Part shown: positions 51,755 to 60,702 of the stretch, piece by piece
Numbering within the stretch: the stretch's first letter is position 1
How the letters are laid out: each line of letters opens with the position of its first letter
Assembly: GCF_014645815.1 (NCBI RefSeq)
Contig: NZ_BMML01000020.1
Coordinates: 154,421-218,420 of the forward strand
Source: Streptomyces fuscichromogenes
Lineage (GTDB): Bacteria > Actinomycetota > Actinomycetes > Streptomycetales > Streptomycetaceae
Length of the DNA stretch: 64,000 bases
Reading direction: 5' to 3'
The notes under the pieces: generated by a model
The model's database searches: none
The model's input: the letters and a program-made list of their open reading frames with translations, nothing else
Told to the model about the DNA's origin: nothing
Translations under genes and position numbers: made by a program

Positions 51755-52300
51755 TCAAAGGCCCGGCGTCGGCACGCTGTTGTCGGGCGGGCCGCCGTCC
51801 CCGTTGGTCGGCAGGTCGCCGCGCCGCACCGGCTCGCCGTCGGTGAACTCCGGGTCGGGTGCGGGCAGCAGGGTGTCCAGTTCACCGGCGGTGGGGCGGT
51901 GGACGGCGCGCAGCGCCTTGCCCAGCACGGCGCCGGAGACCCCGCCCTCGCCCTCCAGCCACACCACGCAGTCCTTCTTCGTCACCTCGTACTCGTGCCG
52001 CCCCGCGGTGCGCGGCCGGTCGGTGTAGAGGTGGATGACGGCGCCGGTCCGGTCCGTGTACGCGGCGGAGAAGCCGTCGTCGCCCTGCACGCCGACGGAC
52101 TGCCGGGCGAGGGTGAAGCCCGGCGCCCCGGTGGCATAGACCAGCTCCGGCGCTATCCCCAACGCCTTCGCCCTGGAAGCCAGTTCGGCCTGGTCGGCGG
52201 GGGTTCCGGAGGCTTCGGAGCCCGCCCTCTCGGTGCCGCAGCCGGTGAGCAGGGCGGCGGCGAGGAGCAGGGTCGGCAGGGCGCGCACGGCACGGGTCAT
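51755..52300 (-). CDS. Putative lipoprotein
   Basis: A 181-residue protein with signal RALPTLLLAAALLTGCG (lipobox LTGC) and a hydrophilic mature domain including KDCVVWLEGEGG. ATG 52300 gives the best signal. It lies just upstream of the ThuA-like gene on the same strand. No family recognised. Confidence 0.75.
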   Translation of the reverse strand: MTRAVRALPTLLLAAALLTGCGTERAGSEASGTPADQAELASRAKALGIAPELVYATGAPGFTLARQSVGVQGDDGFSAAYTDRTGAVIHLYTDRPRTAGRHEYEVTKKDCVVWLEGEGGVSGAVLGKALRAVHRPTAGELDTLLPAPDPEFTDGEPVRRGDLPTNGDGGPPDNSVPTPGL

Positions 52301-52421
52301 CCGCCCATCGTGCCGCACAGGCGTTCCACAGGGGGACCGGGTTTCTTCCCGCCTGCGGGCACCGGGCCGGGGTGTCCGATTCCTTCAAGACCGGCGACCG
52401 GCGCCCGTCTACGGTGACGGC

Positions 52422-52820
52422 ATGACTCCACGATTCGCCGTGCTCGGTCTCGTCACCTCGGACCTGACCGCGTCCCTCGCCTTCTACCGCCGCCTCGGCC
52501 TGGCCTTTGCACCCGGCGCCGAGGAACAGCCGCATGTCGAGGCCGAGTTGCCGGGCGGGCTGACCCTCGCCCTGGACACGGAGGAGACGATCCGGTCCTT
52601 CCACCCGGCCTGGCGGCCACCGGTCGGCGGCGGCCGGGTGGCACTCGCCTTCCGCTGCGACTCCCCCGCCGAGGTCGACGCGCTCTACGACGACCTGGTG
52701 GGCGCCGGGTACCACGGCGAGCTCAAGCCGTGGGACGCGTTCTGGGGCCAGCGCTACGCCGCGGTGCACGACCCCGACGGCAACGGCGTCGACCTGTTCG
52801 CCCCGCTACCCGCCGAGTAG
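52422..52820 (+). CDS. VOC/glyoxalase-like protein
   Basis: A 132-residue vicinal-oxygen-chelate domain: VTSDLTASLAFYRRLGL at the start and YAAVHDPDGNGVDLFAP at the end, the usual metal-site strand. It could be a bleomycin-resistance-like binding protein or dioxygenase-type enzyme. It converges with the AraC gene, overlapping by 15 bp. Confidence 0.88.
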   Translation: MTPRFAVLGLVTSDLTASLAFYRRLGLAFAPGAEEQPHVEAELPGGLTLALDTEETIRSFHPAWRPPVGGGRVALAFRCDSPAEVDALYDDLVGAGYHGELKPWDAFWGQRYAAVHDPDGNGVDLFAPLPAE

Positions 52821-53480
52821 CCCGGTCAGCGGCAGCCCCGCCAGCTCCCGTACGTCCCGGGCGAGATGGGGCTGGTCCGCGTAGCCCGCCCGGAACGCCG
52901 TCTCCCCCAGCGGGACCCCGGACCGGGCCAGCGCGAGCGCCCGCTGCATCCGGAGCACCCGGGCCAGCGTCTTGGGCCCGTAGCCGAAGGCGGCCCGACT
53001 GCGCCGGTGCAACTGACGGGCGCCGACCCCGAGTTCGTCGGCGACGGCCGCGACGGGCCGCCCCGCGCCCAGGGCTTCGACCAGCCGCCGCAGCGACGGG
53101 TCGCAGGGCAGCGCCCGTTCCAGGGCGATCTCCTCCAGCGCGGCGGCCGGATCGCCCGCACCCGCGACCCGGTCCCGCAGCCGCCGCACGTAGGCCGCCG
53201 GCCACAGGTCACCCAGTTCGACCCGCTGGTCGAGCAGTGCGTACGCCGGCACACCGAGGACGGCGGGCGCGGTACCGGGGTAGAAACGAAGGCCCACCCA
53301 CACCCCCTGGGCGCCCTCGGTGACGTAGGCACGCGTATCGGGCCCGGCGACCAGCAGCCGCCCCTCGTTCCACAGCAGGTCCATGCACCCGTCGGGCAGC
53401 ACCCGCCCGGCACCGCTCCCGTCGGGGCTGTTCACCCAGACGACAGCGCCAGAGACCCGGGACGCCCGCTCCTTGTACAC
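52806..53480 (-). CDS. AraC-type regulator with DUF6597-like N-terminus
   Basis: A 224-residue protein. The N-terminus (VLPDGCMDLLWNEGRLLVAGPDT, VGLRFYPG) matches the sensor domain of many actinobacterial AraC proteins. The C-terminus has two helix-turn-helix units, VAAVADELGVGARQLHRRSRAAFGYGPKTLARVLRMQRAL and LGETAFRAGYADQPHLARDVRELAG in part. It may control the converging VOC gene. Confidence 0.87.
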   Translation of the reverse strand: MYKERASRVSGAVVWVNSPDGSGAGRVLPDGCMDLLWNEGRLLVAGPDTRAYVTEGAQGVWVGLRFYPGTAPAVLGVPAYALLDQRVELGDLWPAAYVRRLRDRVAGAGDPAAALEEIALERALPCDPSLRRLVEALGAGRPVAAVADELGVGARQLHRRSRAAFGYGPKTLARVLRMQRALALARSGVPLGETAFRAGYADQPHLARDVRELAGLPLTGLLGG

Positions 53481-53496
53481 GCAGGCCAGCGTATGC

Positions 53497-53518
53497 GCGC
53501 CCCTCAGGGGCGCGGGGC
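53497..53518. repeat. Degraded palindromic repeat/terminator
   Basis: GCGCCCC (53497-53503), TCA, GGGGCGC (53507-53513), then CGGGG. It is a truncated copy of the dispersed repeat, between the AraC gene and the BrkB gene. Confidence 0.6.
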
Positions 53519-53619
53519 CGTGTCTGGCATGCGGCTGCCGCCGCGCGGACGCGACCAGCCACAGCGCACCCGCACCCCGCCCGCCACGCGCGCCCCGGCC
53601 ACGAACCCGGCGTCGGCCC

Positions 53620-54762
53620 TCAGGCCTCCGGCTTGTGCGGCGGATGGCTGCTCTTCACATGCGTCCGCAACCTCGACGTGACGTCCTCCGGCGGCAGGAA
53701 CCGGGACCACCGCTCCGGGAACTCCGACGGCATGTCGGGGTCGTCGGGGTCCCCCGGATCGGCCTCCCGTGCCGCGGCCGCGCGGGCCACGTACTCGGCG
53801 ACCTGGGCCTCCCGCAGCCGCTCGTTGGCGGCGCGCGCCGCGGCCGTCGCGGCGGCCGGCCAGACCCGGTCGATCGCGGCGTTCACCGCGGCGCCGACCA
53901 GCACCGCGAAGGCCGCCACGCCGATCCACAGGAGCACGGCGACGGACGCGGCGAGGGAGCCGTAGATCGTCGCGCCCTCGATGGTGTTGGTCAGGTAGAT
54001 GCGCAGCAGGAAGCTGCCGAGCACCCACATGGCCAGCGCGACCAGGGCGCCGGGCACGTCCTCGATCCACGGGGAGCGCACCGGTACGGAGACGTGGTAG
54101 AGCGTGGTCAGGAAGACGATGGACAGGACGATCACGACCGGCCAGTACAGGACCTGTACGAGCGTCTCCGACCAGGGCACGATCCGGACCACCGCGTCCG
54201 GCCCGGCCACCATCAGCGGGAGCGCCACCGAGCCGATCAGCAGCGCGGCGACGAAGAGCAGGAAGGAGACGATCCGGGTCTTCACGATGCCCCGGACACC
54301 GTCGAGGCCGTACATCACGGTGATCGTGTCGATGAAGACGTTCACCGCGCGGGAGCCCGACCACAGGGCGAACAGGAAGCCGATGGAGATCACGTCGGGA
54401 CGGCCGCCGCGGACCACGTCGTGCAGGATGGGCTGCGCGATCTCCCTGACCCCTTTGTCGGACAGGACCGTGCGGGAGGCGTTCAGGAGGTTGGTCTCCA
54501 GGCTGGCGATGGTGTGGGCGCCGGTCCAGTCGTCGACGTAACCGAGCAGTCCGATGAGGCTGAGCAGCAGCGGCGGAACGGACAGCAGGGTGAAGAAGGC
54601 GGCCTCGGCGGCGAGGCCGAGGATGCGGTACTCCATGCAGGAATTGGTGGTGTCCTTGACCAGCAGCCAGGCCGTCCTGCGCTTGGAGACGTTCCGGTAG
54701 AGGGCTCTGGCCCGGTGGAGCCGGCCGGAGGGCCGCTCGGGGGTATCGCTTGCTGGCTGCAC
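53620..54762 (-). CDS. YihY/BrkB family membrane protein
   Basis: A 380-residue protein with six membrane helices. GLAAEAAFFTLLSVPPLLLSLIGLLGY, LFALWSGSRAVNVFIDTITVMYG and LWIGVAAFAVLVGAAVNAAID match the YihY/virulence factor BrkB family, and its acidic C-terminus is cytoplasmic. The function is unknown; some members are proposed transporters. Confidence 0.9.
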   Translation of the reverse strand: MQPASDTPERPSGRLHRARALYRNVSKRRTAWLLVKDTTNSCMEYRILGLAAEAAFFTLLSVPPLLLSLIGLLGYVDDWTGAHTIASLETNLLNASRTVLSDKGVREIAQPILHDVVRGGRPDVISIGFLFALWSGSRAVNVFIDTITVMYGLDGVRGIVKTRIVSFLLFVAALLIGSVALPLMVAGPDAVVRIVPWSETLVQVLYWPVVIVLSIVFLTTLYHVSVPVRSPWIEDVPGALVALAMWVLGSFLLRIYLTNTIEGATIYGSLAASVAVLLWIGVAAFAVLVGAAVNAAIDRVWPAAATAAARAANERLREAQVAEYVARAAAAREADPGDPDDPDMPSEFPERWSRFLPPEDVTSRLRTHVKSSHPPHKPEA

Positions 54763-54889
54763 GCCCTAACGGTATCCGCCGTCCGGGGCCGTCCTCACCT
54801 CACGGGGCCCTGGCCGGGGCGGACGCGAGGGGCGGGGCCGTTGTGTCACGCTGGAGACCAACGCCGCAGCCCCGGGTAGGTTCACAGAC

Positions 54890-56533
54890 ATGGCAGGCAA
54901 CATCACCCATACCGTGAGCAACCAGCCGCCCCCGCTGGCCGGATACGACCTCTTCGCCGCCGACCGGGCCCTCGTCGAGGCCGTCGAGCGGCACACCGAC
55001 CCGGAGCTGCTCGACGAGGTGCGCGCCGAGTTGTCGGGGATCGGCGCCGCGGCCGGCTCGGCGCAGGTGCAGGAGTGGGGGACGCAGGCGAACGAGCACC
55101 CGCCGCGGCTGCGCACCCACGACCGCTACGGCCACCGGATCGACGAGGTCGAGTTCCATCCCGCCTGGCACCGGCTGCTCGGCAAGGGCGTCGGCGCCGG
55201 CCTGACCACCGGCTGGGTACGGCCGTCCGGGCACGTCCGGCGCGCCGCCGCGTTCCTGGTCTGGACCCAGGTGGAGGCCGGCACCTGCTGCCCGCTGTCG
55301 ATGACGAACGCGGCGGTGCCCGCGCTGCGCACCGACCCGGAGCTGGCGGCCGTCTGGGAGCCGCTGCTGACCTCCACCGTCTACGACCGCGAGCTGCGGC
55401 CCGCCGCGCGGAAGGCCGGCGCCCTGTTCGGCATGGGCATGACGGAGAAGCAGGGCGGCAGCGACGTACGGGCGAACACGACCACCGCGGCCCCGCTCGC
55501 CGAGGCCGGGACGTACACCCTGACCGGGCACAAGTGGTTCTGCTCGGCACCGATGTCGGACGGCTTCCTGGTGCTGGCCCAGGCACCGGAGGGGCTCACC
55601 TGTCTGCTCGTGCCGCGCGTCCTGGCGGACGGCACCCGCAACGCGTTCCTCCTCCAGCGGCTCAAGGACAAGCTCGGCAACCGGTCCAACGCCTCGGGCG
55701 AGGTCGAGTTCGACGGGACCTGGGCACGGCGGGTGGGCGAGGAGGGGCGCGGGGTGCGGACCGTCATCGAGATGGTCGCCGCGACCCGGCTCGACTGCGT
55801 GCTGGGCTCGGCGGGACTGATGCGGCAGGCGGTGGCACAGGCCGTGCACCACACCACGTACCGCGAGGCGTTCGGCGGGCCGCTGGCCGACAAGCCGCTG
55901 ATGCGCAACGTGCTGGCGGACCTCGCGATCGAGTCGGAGGCCGCGACCGCCCTCGCGCTGCGGCTGGCCGCCGCCTACGACGACGGGAGCGAGTCCGAGC
56001 GGGCCCTGCTGCGGCTGGCGCTGCCGGCCGCCAAGTACTGGGTGACCAAGCGCTGCGCGCCGCTCGTCGTGGAGGCCGCGGAGTGCCTGGGCGGCAACGG
56101 CTACGTGGAGGAGTCCGGGCTGCCCCGGCTGGTGAGGGAGTCCCCGCTCAACTCGGTCTGGGAGGGCGCCGGCAACATCCAGGCCCTGGACGCGCTCCGC
56201 GCGCTGCACCGCGAACCGGGCGCCCTGGACGCCTACCTCCGGGAGATCGGCCGCGCCCACGGCGCCGACCACCGCCTGGACCGCGCGGTCAAGGACCTCT
56301 TCTCGGAACTGGCCGACCTGGAGGGCATGGAGGGCCGGGCCAGACGCCTGGTGGAACGCCTGGCGACGGTCCTCCAGGGTTCGCTGCTGGTCCGCTTCGC
56401 CCCGCCGGAGGTGGCGGACGCCTTCTGCGCATCGAGGCTGGGCACCGACTGGGGTTCGACGTTCGGAACGTTGCCGTCAGGACTCGACCTCACGAAGGTG
56501 ATGGATCGAGCCCGGGTGCCCCTCCCCGCCTAA
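54890..56533 (+). CDS. AidB-like acyl-CoA dehydrogenase family protein
   Basis: A 547-residue flavoprotein. GMGMTEKQGGSDVRANTT is the FAD-binding loop; GNRSNASGEVEFDGTWA and YVEESGLPRLVRESPLNSVWEGAGN are hallmarks of AidB/isovaleryl-CoA-dehydrogenase-like proteins. AidB in E. coli protects DNA from alkylation. The gene is monocistronic, followed directly by a repeat and a strong terminator. Confidence 0.93.
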   Translation: MAGNITHTVSNQPPPLAGYDLFAADRALVEAVERHTDPELLDEVRAELSGIGAAAGSAQVQEWGTQANEHPPRLRTHDRYGHRIDEVEFHPAWHRLLGKGVGAGLTTGWVRPSGHVRRAAAFLVWTQVEAGTCCPLSMTNAAVPALRTDPELAAVWEPLLTSTVYDRELRPAARKAGALFGMGMTEKQGGSDVRANTTTAAPLAEAGTYTLTGHKWFCSAPMSDGFLVLAQAPEGLTCLLVPRVLADGTRNAFLLQRLKDKLGNRSNASGEVEFDGTWARRVGEEGRGVRTVIEMVAATRLDCVLGSAGLMRQAVAQAVHHTTYREAFGGPLADKPLMRNVLADLAIESEAATALALRLAAAYDDGSESERALLRLALPAAKYWVTKRCAPLVVEAAECLGGNGYVEESGLPRLVRESPLNSVWEGAGNIQALDALRALHREPGALDAYLREIGRAHGADHRLDRAVKDLFSELADLEGMEGRARRLVERLATVLQGSLLVRFAPPEVADAFCASRLGTDWGSTFGTLPSGLDLTKVMDRARVPLPA

Positions 56534-56534
56534 A

Positions 56535-56561
56535 GGGGCGCGGGGAACTGCGCGACAAGCC
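56535..56561. repeat. Palindromic intergenic repeat copy
   Basis: It matches the 27-bp arm with one change (CGCGGGGAACTGCGCGACA) and starts two bases after the aidB-like stop. The tail shares CAACGCACC with the copy in the GH43 gene. Confidence 0.8.
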
Positions 56562-56634
56562 CCCACCACCGTCAGCTGCCAACGCACCGCAACCCGCTCC
56601 CCTTACCGCGCACGGCCAAGGCGCCGCAGGCCAC

Positions 56635-56674
56635 GGCGGGGGTGGTGCTGCGCCGACACGGCACCACCCCCGCC
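56635..56674 (+). terminator. Strong terminator after aidB-like gene
   Basis: GGCGGGGGTGGTGC (56635-56648) pairs perfectly with GCACCACCCCCGCC (56661-56674), a 14-bp stem with a 12-nt loop. Confidence 0.8.
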
Positions 56675-56746
56675 TCTTCGGCCCATGACAGGCCTCCGAC
56701 GCCGTGGCGTCCGCTCAAGTTTCGGCCACCCCCGGCCCGTTCACCA

Positions 56747-56765
56747 GGGTTGCAAGGGGTTGCAA
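56747..56765 (+). promoter_or_regulatory. Direct repeat GGGTTGCAA upstream of GAF regulator
   Basis: GGGTTGCAA at 56747-56755 and 56757-56765, exactly 10 bp apart (one helical turn). It lies about 150 nt upstream of the GAF regulator start and may be its operator. Confidence 0.45.
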
Positions 56766-56910
56766 CATATCGGTGACTGTGTGTGGACTGTGTGCCTCCG
56801 GCGCCGGAGAACGGCAGTATGAGACGCGCAGTCGGACCGGAAACCGCCGCCCGGACGGCTTGACAGCGACTCATCGAAGCCTTTGGCGAGGCGTATCCGG
56901 GAGGACCTCA

Positions 56911-58221
56911 GTGGGGAACCCGCCGATGGACGTGGCGCGACTGGCCGCGAAGGACGCGGCGCGGGCGGCACGGGTACTGAACGAGGTGCGCGAGGCCAGA
57001 CTCGCCGGACAGCATGGGCGGGTCGCGCCCCGGCCGGTGATCGAACAGTCCTGGGGGCGGATGCTGCGCAGCGGCGTCGATCCCGAGCACGGCTTCCGTT
57101 CGGGACTGCTGTCCGCCGACGAAGTCCGGCGCCGACGCGAGGAGTCCCCTCTCAGGGACGTGCTGCCGGTCCTGCGCGAGGGGCTGCTTTCGGTCGCGGA
57201 CGTCGCCCAGCACATCATGGTGGTGGCGGACGCCGACGGCCGGGTGCTGTGGCGGGAGGGTTCGTCGCAGGTGCTGCGCAAGGCGGACGGGCTGGGCTTC
57301 GAACTCGGCGCCGACTGGCGCGAAGACGTCGTCGGCACCAACGGGGTCGGCACCCCGGCGGTGGTGCGCGGGCCCGTGCAGGTGTTCGCCGCCGAGCACT
57401 TCGTCCGCGCGCACGTGTCCTGGACGTGTTCCGGCGCCCCGATCACGGACCCCCGGGACGGCAGTCTGCTCGGTGTGGTGGATGTCAGCGGCCCGCTGGA
57501 GACCATGCATCCGGCCACCCTGGCCTGGGTGAACTCGGTGGCGAAGCTCGCCGAGGCCCGGCTGCGGGAGCTGCATCTGGACGCGCTGGAGCGACTGCGG
57601 GCGGTGGCGGCGCCGGTGCTGGCCCGGCTCGGCGGGCGGGCGGTGGCGGTGGACACCGACGGCTGGACCGCGGCGGTCACCGGCATGCCGTATCCCCGGC
57701 GGCTCGCGCTGCCCAAGTCGCTGTCGCCGGGCCGCCGGTGGCTGCCCGCGCTCGGACTGTGCGCGGTGGAGCCGCTGGCCGGGGGCTGGCTGCTGCGGTC
57801 GGTGGACGAGCCGGCTCCGACGGGCGAGGGCCGGCTCGTGCTCGACCTGGCCCGGCCGCGCCGGCCCACCGTGACGGTCGGCGGCGGCGCGGGCTCGTGG
57901 TCCCGTGAACTCAGTCCCCGGCACGCCGAGTTGCTGTACCTGCTGGCGATGCGGCGCACCGGGCGCAGCGCGGCCGGGCTGGCCGAGGACGTCTTCGGGG
58001 ACGCCTCGCGGACCGTGACCGTACGGGCGGAGATGTCCAGGATCCGACGGTATCTCGGGGCGTTTCTCGAACACCGGCCGTACCGCTACCGCGAGGACGC
58101 CGAGATCGAGGTGGTGCTCCCCGAGGACCCGCACGACCTGCTGCCGTACTCGACCGCCCCGGCGGTCACCGCGGGCCGGACACCGGGCCCCCCGAACGTC
58201 CCCGCCCCCGGACGTATTTAA
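56911..58221 (+). CDS. GAF-domain regulator without AAA+ domain
   Basis: A 436-residue protein. The N-terminal helical segment and GAF region (ADVAQHIMVVADADGRVLWREG, GTNGVGTPAV, FVRAHVSWTCSGAPITDP, GVVDVSGPLETMHP) are as in AcoR-type activators, but the sigma-54 AAA+ domain is absent. Instead residues ~330-420 form a winged-helix-like end (TVTVRAEMSRIRRYLG). GTG 56911 has GGGAGGA upstream. In Streptomyces such proteins often sit near dehydrogenase genes; here it is isolated. Confidence 0.85.
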   Translation: MGNPPMDVARLAAKDAARAARVLNEVREARLAGQHGRVAPRPVIEQSWGRMLRSGVDPEHGFRSGLLSADEVRRRREESPLRDVLPVLREGLLSVADVAQHIMVVADADGRVLWREGSSQVLRKADGLGFELGADWREDVVGTNGVGTPAVVRGPVQVFAAEHFVRAHVSWTCSGAPITDPRDGSLLGVVDVSGPLETMHPATLAWVNSVAKLAEARLRELHLDALERLRAVAAPVLARLGGRAVAVDTDGWTAAVTGMPYPRRLALPKSLSPGRRWLPALGLCAVEPLAGGWLLRSVDEPAPTGEGRLVLDLARPRRPTVTVGGGAGSWSRELSPRHAELLYLLAMRRTGRSAAGLAEDVFGDASRTVTVRAEMSRIRRYLGAFLEHRPYRYREDAEIEVVLPEDPHDLLPYSTAPAVTAGRTPGPPNVPAPGRI

Positions 58222-58379
58222 CGCATCCGGGGCATCCACGGAGGTATCTTCCGCATATTTGCGGGGTCTTCGGGGTACGGCGCCGCTGACTGCCGTAGCA
58301 TCCCGGTACGGGCCTCCCCACCTGTTCCTAGGTCAACGCTCGGACCATCAGGCACAGTTGGCCCGCCTCGGGAGGAGAC

Positions 58380-59714
58380 ATGAAGCATCGCGGCAGACAC
58401 CGGCGGCGCAGACGGGGTGCGGCCCTGCGCGCTGCCCTGGCCGGGACCGCGCTGGCGCTCACCGCGACGGCCACCATCGTCAGCGCCTCGCAGGCCACGG
58501 TCGCCGAGGACCCCGGCGCGCTGAAGCCCCTGACCTCCACGTCCGACACCGCCCCGCTCCAGCTCCGGGAGCACCTGGTACCGCGCCGCTCGCTGGACCG
58601 GCTCGCCTCGGCGATGGGCGGCACCGTCGGCGTCGCCGACGTCCTGGCCCAGGCCGACCACACCCTGCGCGGGGCGGCCGACTGCGACTCCGACGACCGG
58701 GACTCGCTGCCGGTCACCCCGGCCGCCACCGAGGCGTACTGCTGGGACCCCGCCGACACCCTCACCGACGACTGGAAGCCGGCCTCGGTGACCACCTCCT
58801 CGGAGGCGGACGACGACGGCATGTGGGGCGCCAACCGGGTCGTCCTGGCCGGCTGGACGCACAGCACCGCCACCGGCCCCGCCGCCTCCCGGGGGCTGGC
58901 CAGGGTCGCGGTGATCAACGCGAACAACCCCGACCACCCCTCCTACTCCTGGGTCCTGCTGACCGTGCCCAGCGCCGACGGCAGCACCTACCGGGGCCTG
59001 ACCTCGCAGATCTCCGGCATGGCCTGGTACGAGGACAAGCTCCTGGTGACCACCACGCAGGGCAGTGCCGACGCGCTCTACGTCTACGACCTCAACCGGA
59101 TCCAGCGCACCTCGGTACTGACCGAGGCGATCGGCCGGGTGTCCGGCGGCTGGTCGGCCGACGGCTTCCGGTACGTGATGCCCGCCGTGGGCTCGTACCG
59201 CTTCACCGCCGGGGCCTGCTCCCGGACCGGCGCGCCCTGTCCGAGCGCGCTCTCGGTGGACCGCGGGACGGCCCCGGACAGCCTGGTCCTCGGCGAGTGG
59301 ACGCCCGCCGGCAGCGACCAGCACGCCCGGCTGTGGCGGTACGCGTTCGACGAGAGCCCGAAGCGTGGCGGACTGCTGGCCACGGACGCCTCCGGCCGGG
59401 CGGACGCGGTCGAGGCCTACCGGACCGGGGCCTCGGAGATCCGGGGCGTCCTGTCGTACCGGCCCCCGGGGGCGACCGGCTCCGAGTGGTACGTGGGCCA
59501 TCTGCCCGGCGCCATGGACGGGCACGGCAGCCTGTGGCGGCAGGACGCCAAGGGCGCCCGGGCGGCCAGCTGCGGCTCGGACACCTCGCACCGCTGCTGG
59601 GGCGAGGGCACCGGCTCGCTCTCCTACGCGCCGGACACGGGCGAGGTGTGGTCGGTCACCGACCGCATGCTGTTCTCCGTCCCGCTGAACTCGATCGACG
59701 CGTCGCTCCGCTGA
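58380..59714 (+). CDS. Secreted protein of unknown function
   Basis: A 444-residue protein: an Arg-rich start (KHRGRHRRRRRGAA), signal LRAALAGTALALTATATIVS and mature part with beta-rich blocks (LARVAVINANNPDHPSYSWVLL, YEDKLLVTTTQGSADALYVYDL, SLSYAPDTGEVWSVTD) suggesting a propeller. Cysteine pairs are present (CDSDD, CWDP, CSRTGAPC, CGSDTSHRC). GGGAGGAG precedes the ATG. No named family recognised. Confidence 0.75.
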   Translation: MKHRGRHRRRRRGAALRAALAGTALALTATATIVSASQATVAEDPGALKPLTSTSDTAPLQLREHLVPRRSLDRLASAMGGTVGVADVLAQADHTLRGAADCDSDDRDSLPVTPAATEAYCWDPADTLTDDWKPASVTTSSEADDDGMWGANRVVLAGWTHSTATGPAASRGLARVAVINANNPDHPSYSWVLLTVPSADGSTYRGLTSQISGMAWYEDKLLVTTTQGSADALYVYDLNRIQRTSVLTEAIGRVSGGWSADGFRYVMPAVGSYRFTAGACSRTGAPCPSALSVDRGTAPDSLVLGEWTPAGSDQHARLWRYAFDESPKRGGLLATDASGRADAVEAYRTGASEIRGVLSYRPPGATGSEWYVGHLPGAMDGHGSLWRQDAKGARAASCGSDTSHRCWGEGTGSLSYAPDTGEVWSVTDRMLFSVPLNSIDASLR

Positions 59715-59809
59715 CCGCCGCCGACGCACCGTCCGACCGGCGGCCGGCGGCGCCTCGGTCGGGGCGGCGGCTGTCGACATGTCCGGGGCCGGGATGATTG
59801 CCTGGCCCC

Positions 59810-60400
59810 ATGAGCAGCATCGTCGTCACCACCTGGTCCCTGGAGCAGACCTCCCCGGCCGACCTCCTGCCCGCCGCCGTCCCGGACGGCGACACGGTCG
59901 GGGTCGTCCGCTCCGAGGTCCCCTCCCCCGAGTTCAGCCGCTTCCTGTACGCCTCGGTCGGCGGCGACATCCGCTGGACCGACCGGCTGGGCTGGAGCCA
60001 CGCCCGCTGGCAGCAGCACCTGGGGCGGCCGGGCGTGGAGACCTGGGTCGCATACGACCGGGGCACCCCGGCCGGCTACGTGGAACTCGAACCGCAGGAC
60101 GACGGGGTGGTGGAGATCGTCTACTTCGGTCTGGTCCCGGCCTTCCGGGGCCGCCGCATCGGCGGTCACCTGCTCTCGTACGGCGCCGCGCGCGCCTGGG
60201 ACCTGGCGGAGCGCTGGGACGGACTGCCGCCGACCAAGCGGGTGTGGCTGCACACGTGCAGTCTGGACGGCGAGCACGCGATGGCGAACTATCAGCGGCG
60301 GGGGTTCCGGCTCTTCGACACGAAGGTCGCGGAGGAACCGGACGTCGCGGCGCCCGGACCGTGGCCCGGGGCGCACACCACGGCGCGGAACGGGGCGTGA
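59810..60400 (+). CDS. GNAT-family N-acetyltransferase
   Basis: A 196-residue acetyltransferase. GYVELEPQDDGVVEIVYFGLVPAFRGRRIGGHLL contains the acetyl-CoA-binding (R/Q)xxGxG/A-like loop RGRRIGG. NYQRRGFRLF is the usual C-terminal strand-helix. The substrate is unknown. Confidence 0.9.
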   Translation: MSSIVVTTWSLEQTSPADLLPAAVPDGDTVGVVRSEVPSPEFSRFLYASVGGDIRWTDRLGWSHARWQQHLGRPGVETWVAYDRGTPAGYVELEPQDDGVVEIVYFGLVPAFRGRRIGGHLLSYGAARAWDLAERWDGLPPTKRVWLHTCSLDGEHAMANYQRRGFRLFDTKVAEEPDVAAPGPWPGAHTTARNGA

Positions 60401-60492
60401 CCCACACCACTCTGTCTCACTATTCAGAATAGATTCGTCCAAATCGCGGACGATGGTGGACTGGCCGGAGATCCGCGTGACACGCTTCCGTC
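60401..60492 (+). promoter_or_regulatory. Upstream region of the sulfate-reduction operon
   Basis: TATTCAGAATA (60421-60431) is an 11-bp palindrome in AT-rich DNA, and CGTCC-AAATCG-CGGACG follows. One may be an operator for a sulfur regulator. The promoter for the leader RNA should lie here. Confidence 0.4.
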
Positions 60493-60576
60493 ATGTCTGG
60501 AACTGGGATCGCCTTGGTGAGTCGGCGGCACGTCGACCTCGGCCGCATGTCCAGCGCCATCTGTCCGGCGGGCTGA
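60493..60576 (+). CDS. Putative leader peptide of the sulfate-reduction operon
   Basis: A 27-residue open frame, MSGTGIALVSRRHVDLGRMS then SAICPAG. The RRHVDLxR...(A)xC pattern is that of short actinobacterial leader peptides found before cysteine-biosynthesis genes. The late Cys codon could stall the ribosome when Cys-tRNA is scarce and change downstream RNA folding. It is too short for ordinary gene finding. Confidence 0.8.
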   Translation: MSGTGIALVSRRHVDLGRMSSAICPAG

Positions 60577-60644
60577 GAGCACAGCACCGCCGCGCTTCCC
60601 TGTCCGGACCTCCCCTTGCGCAGTGCCGCGCAGACATGCCTTTG

Positions 60645-60660
60645 TGCGCCTGCAGGCGCA
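60645..60660 (+). promoter_or_regulatory. 16-bp palindrome in sir leader (attenuator candidate)
   Basis: TGCGCCTGCAGGCGCA is a perfect palindrome, 69 nt after the leader peptide stop and 43 nt before the sulfite reductase start. It can fold as an RNA hairpin and is a candidate for the controlled structure. Confidence 0.45.
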
Positions 60661-60702
60661 GGTCAGAGCCGCTTCCCCGCTGTCTGAAGGACGTATATCG
60701 CC

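Noticed and set aside
17063..60449. GTCCAAATCGCGG shared by 17063-17075 and 60437-60449
   Set aside because: A 13-base match is expected by chance several times in 64 kb, and the contexts (after ROK, before the sulfur operon) differ.
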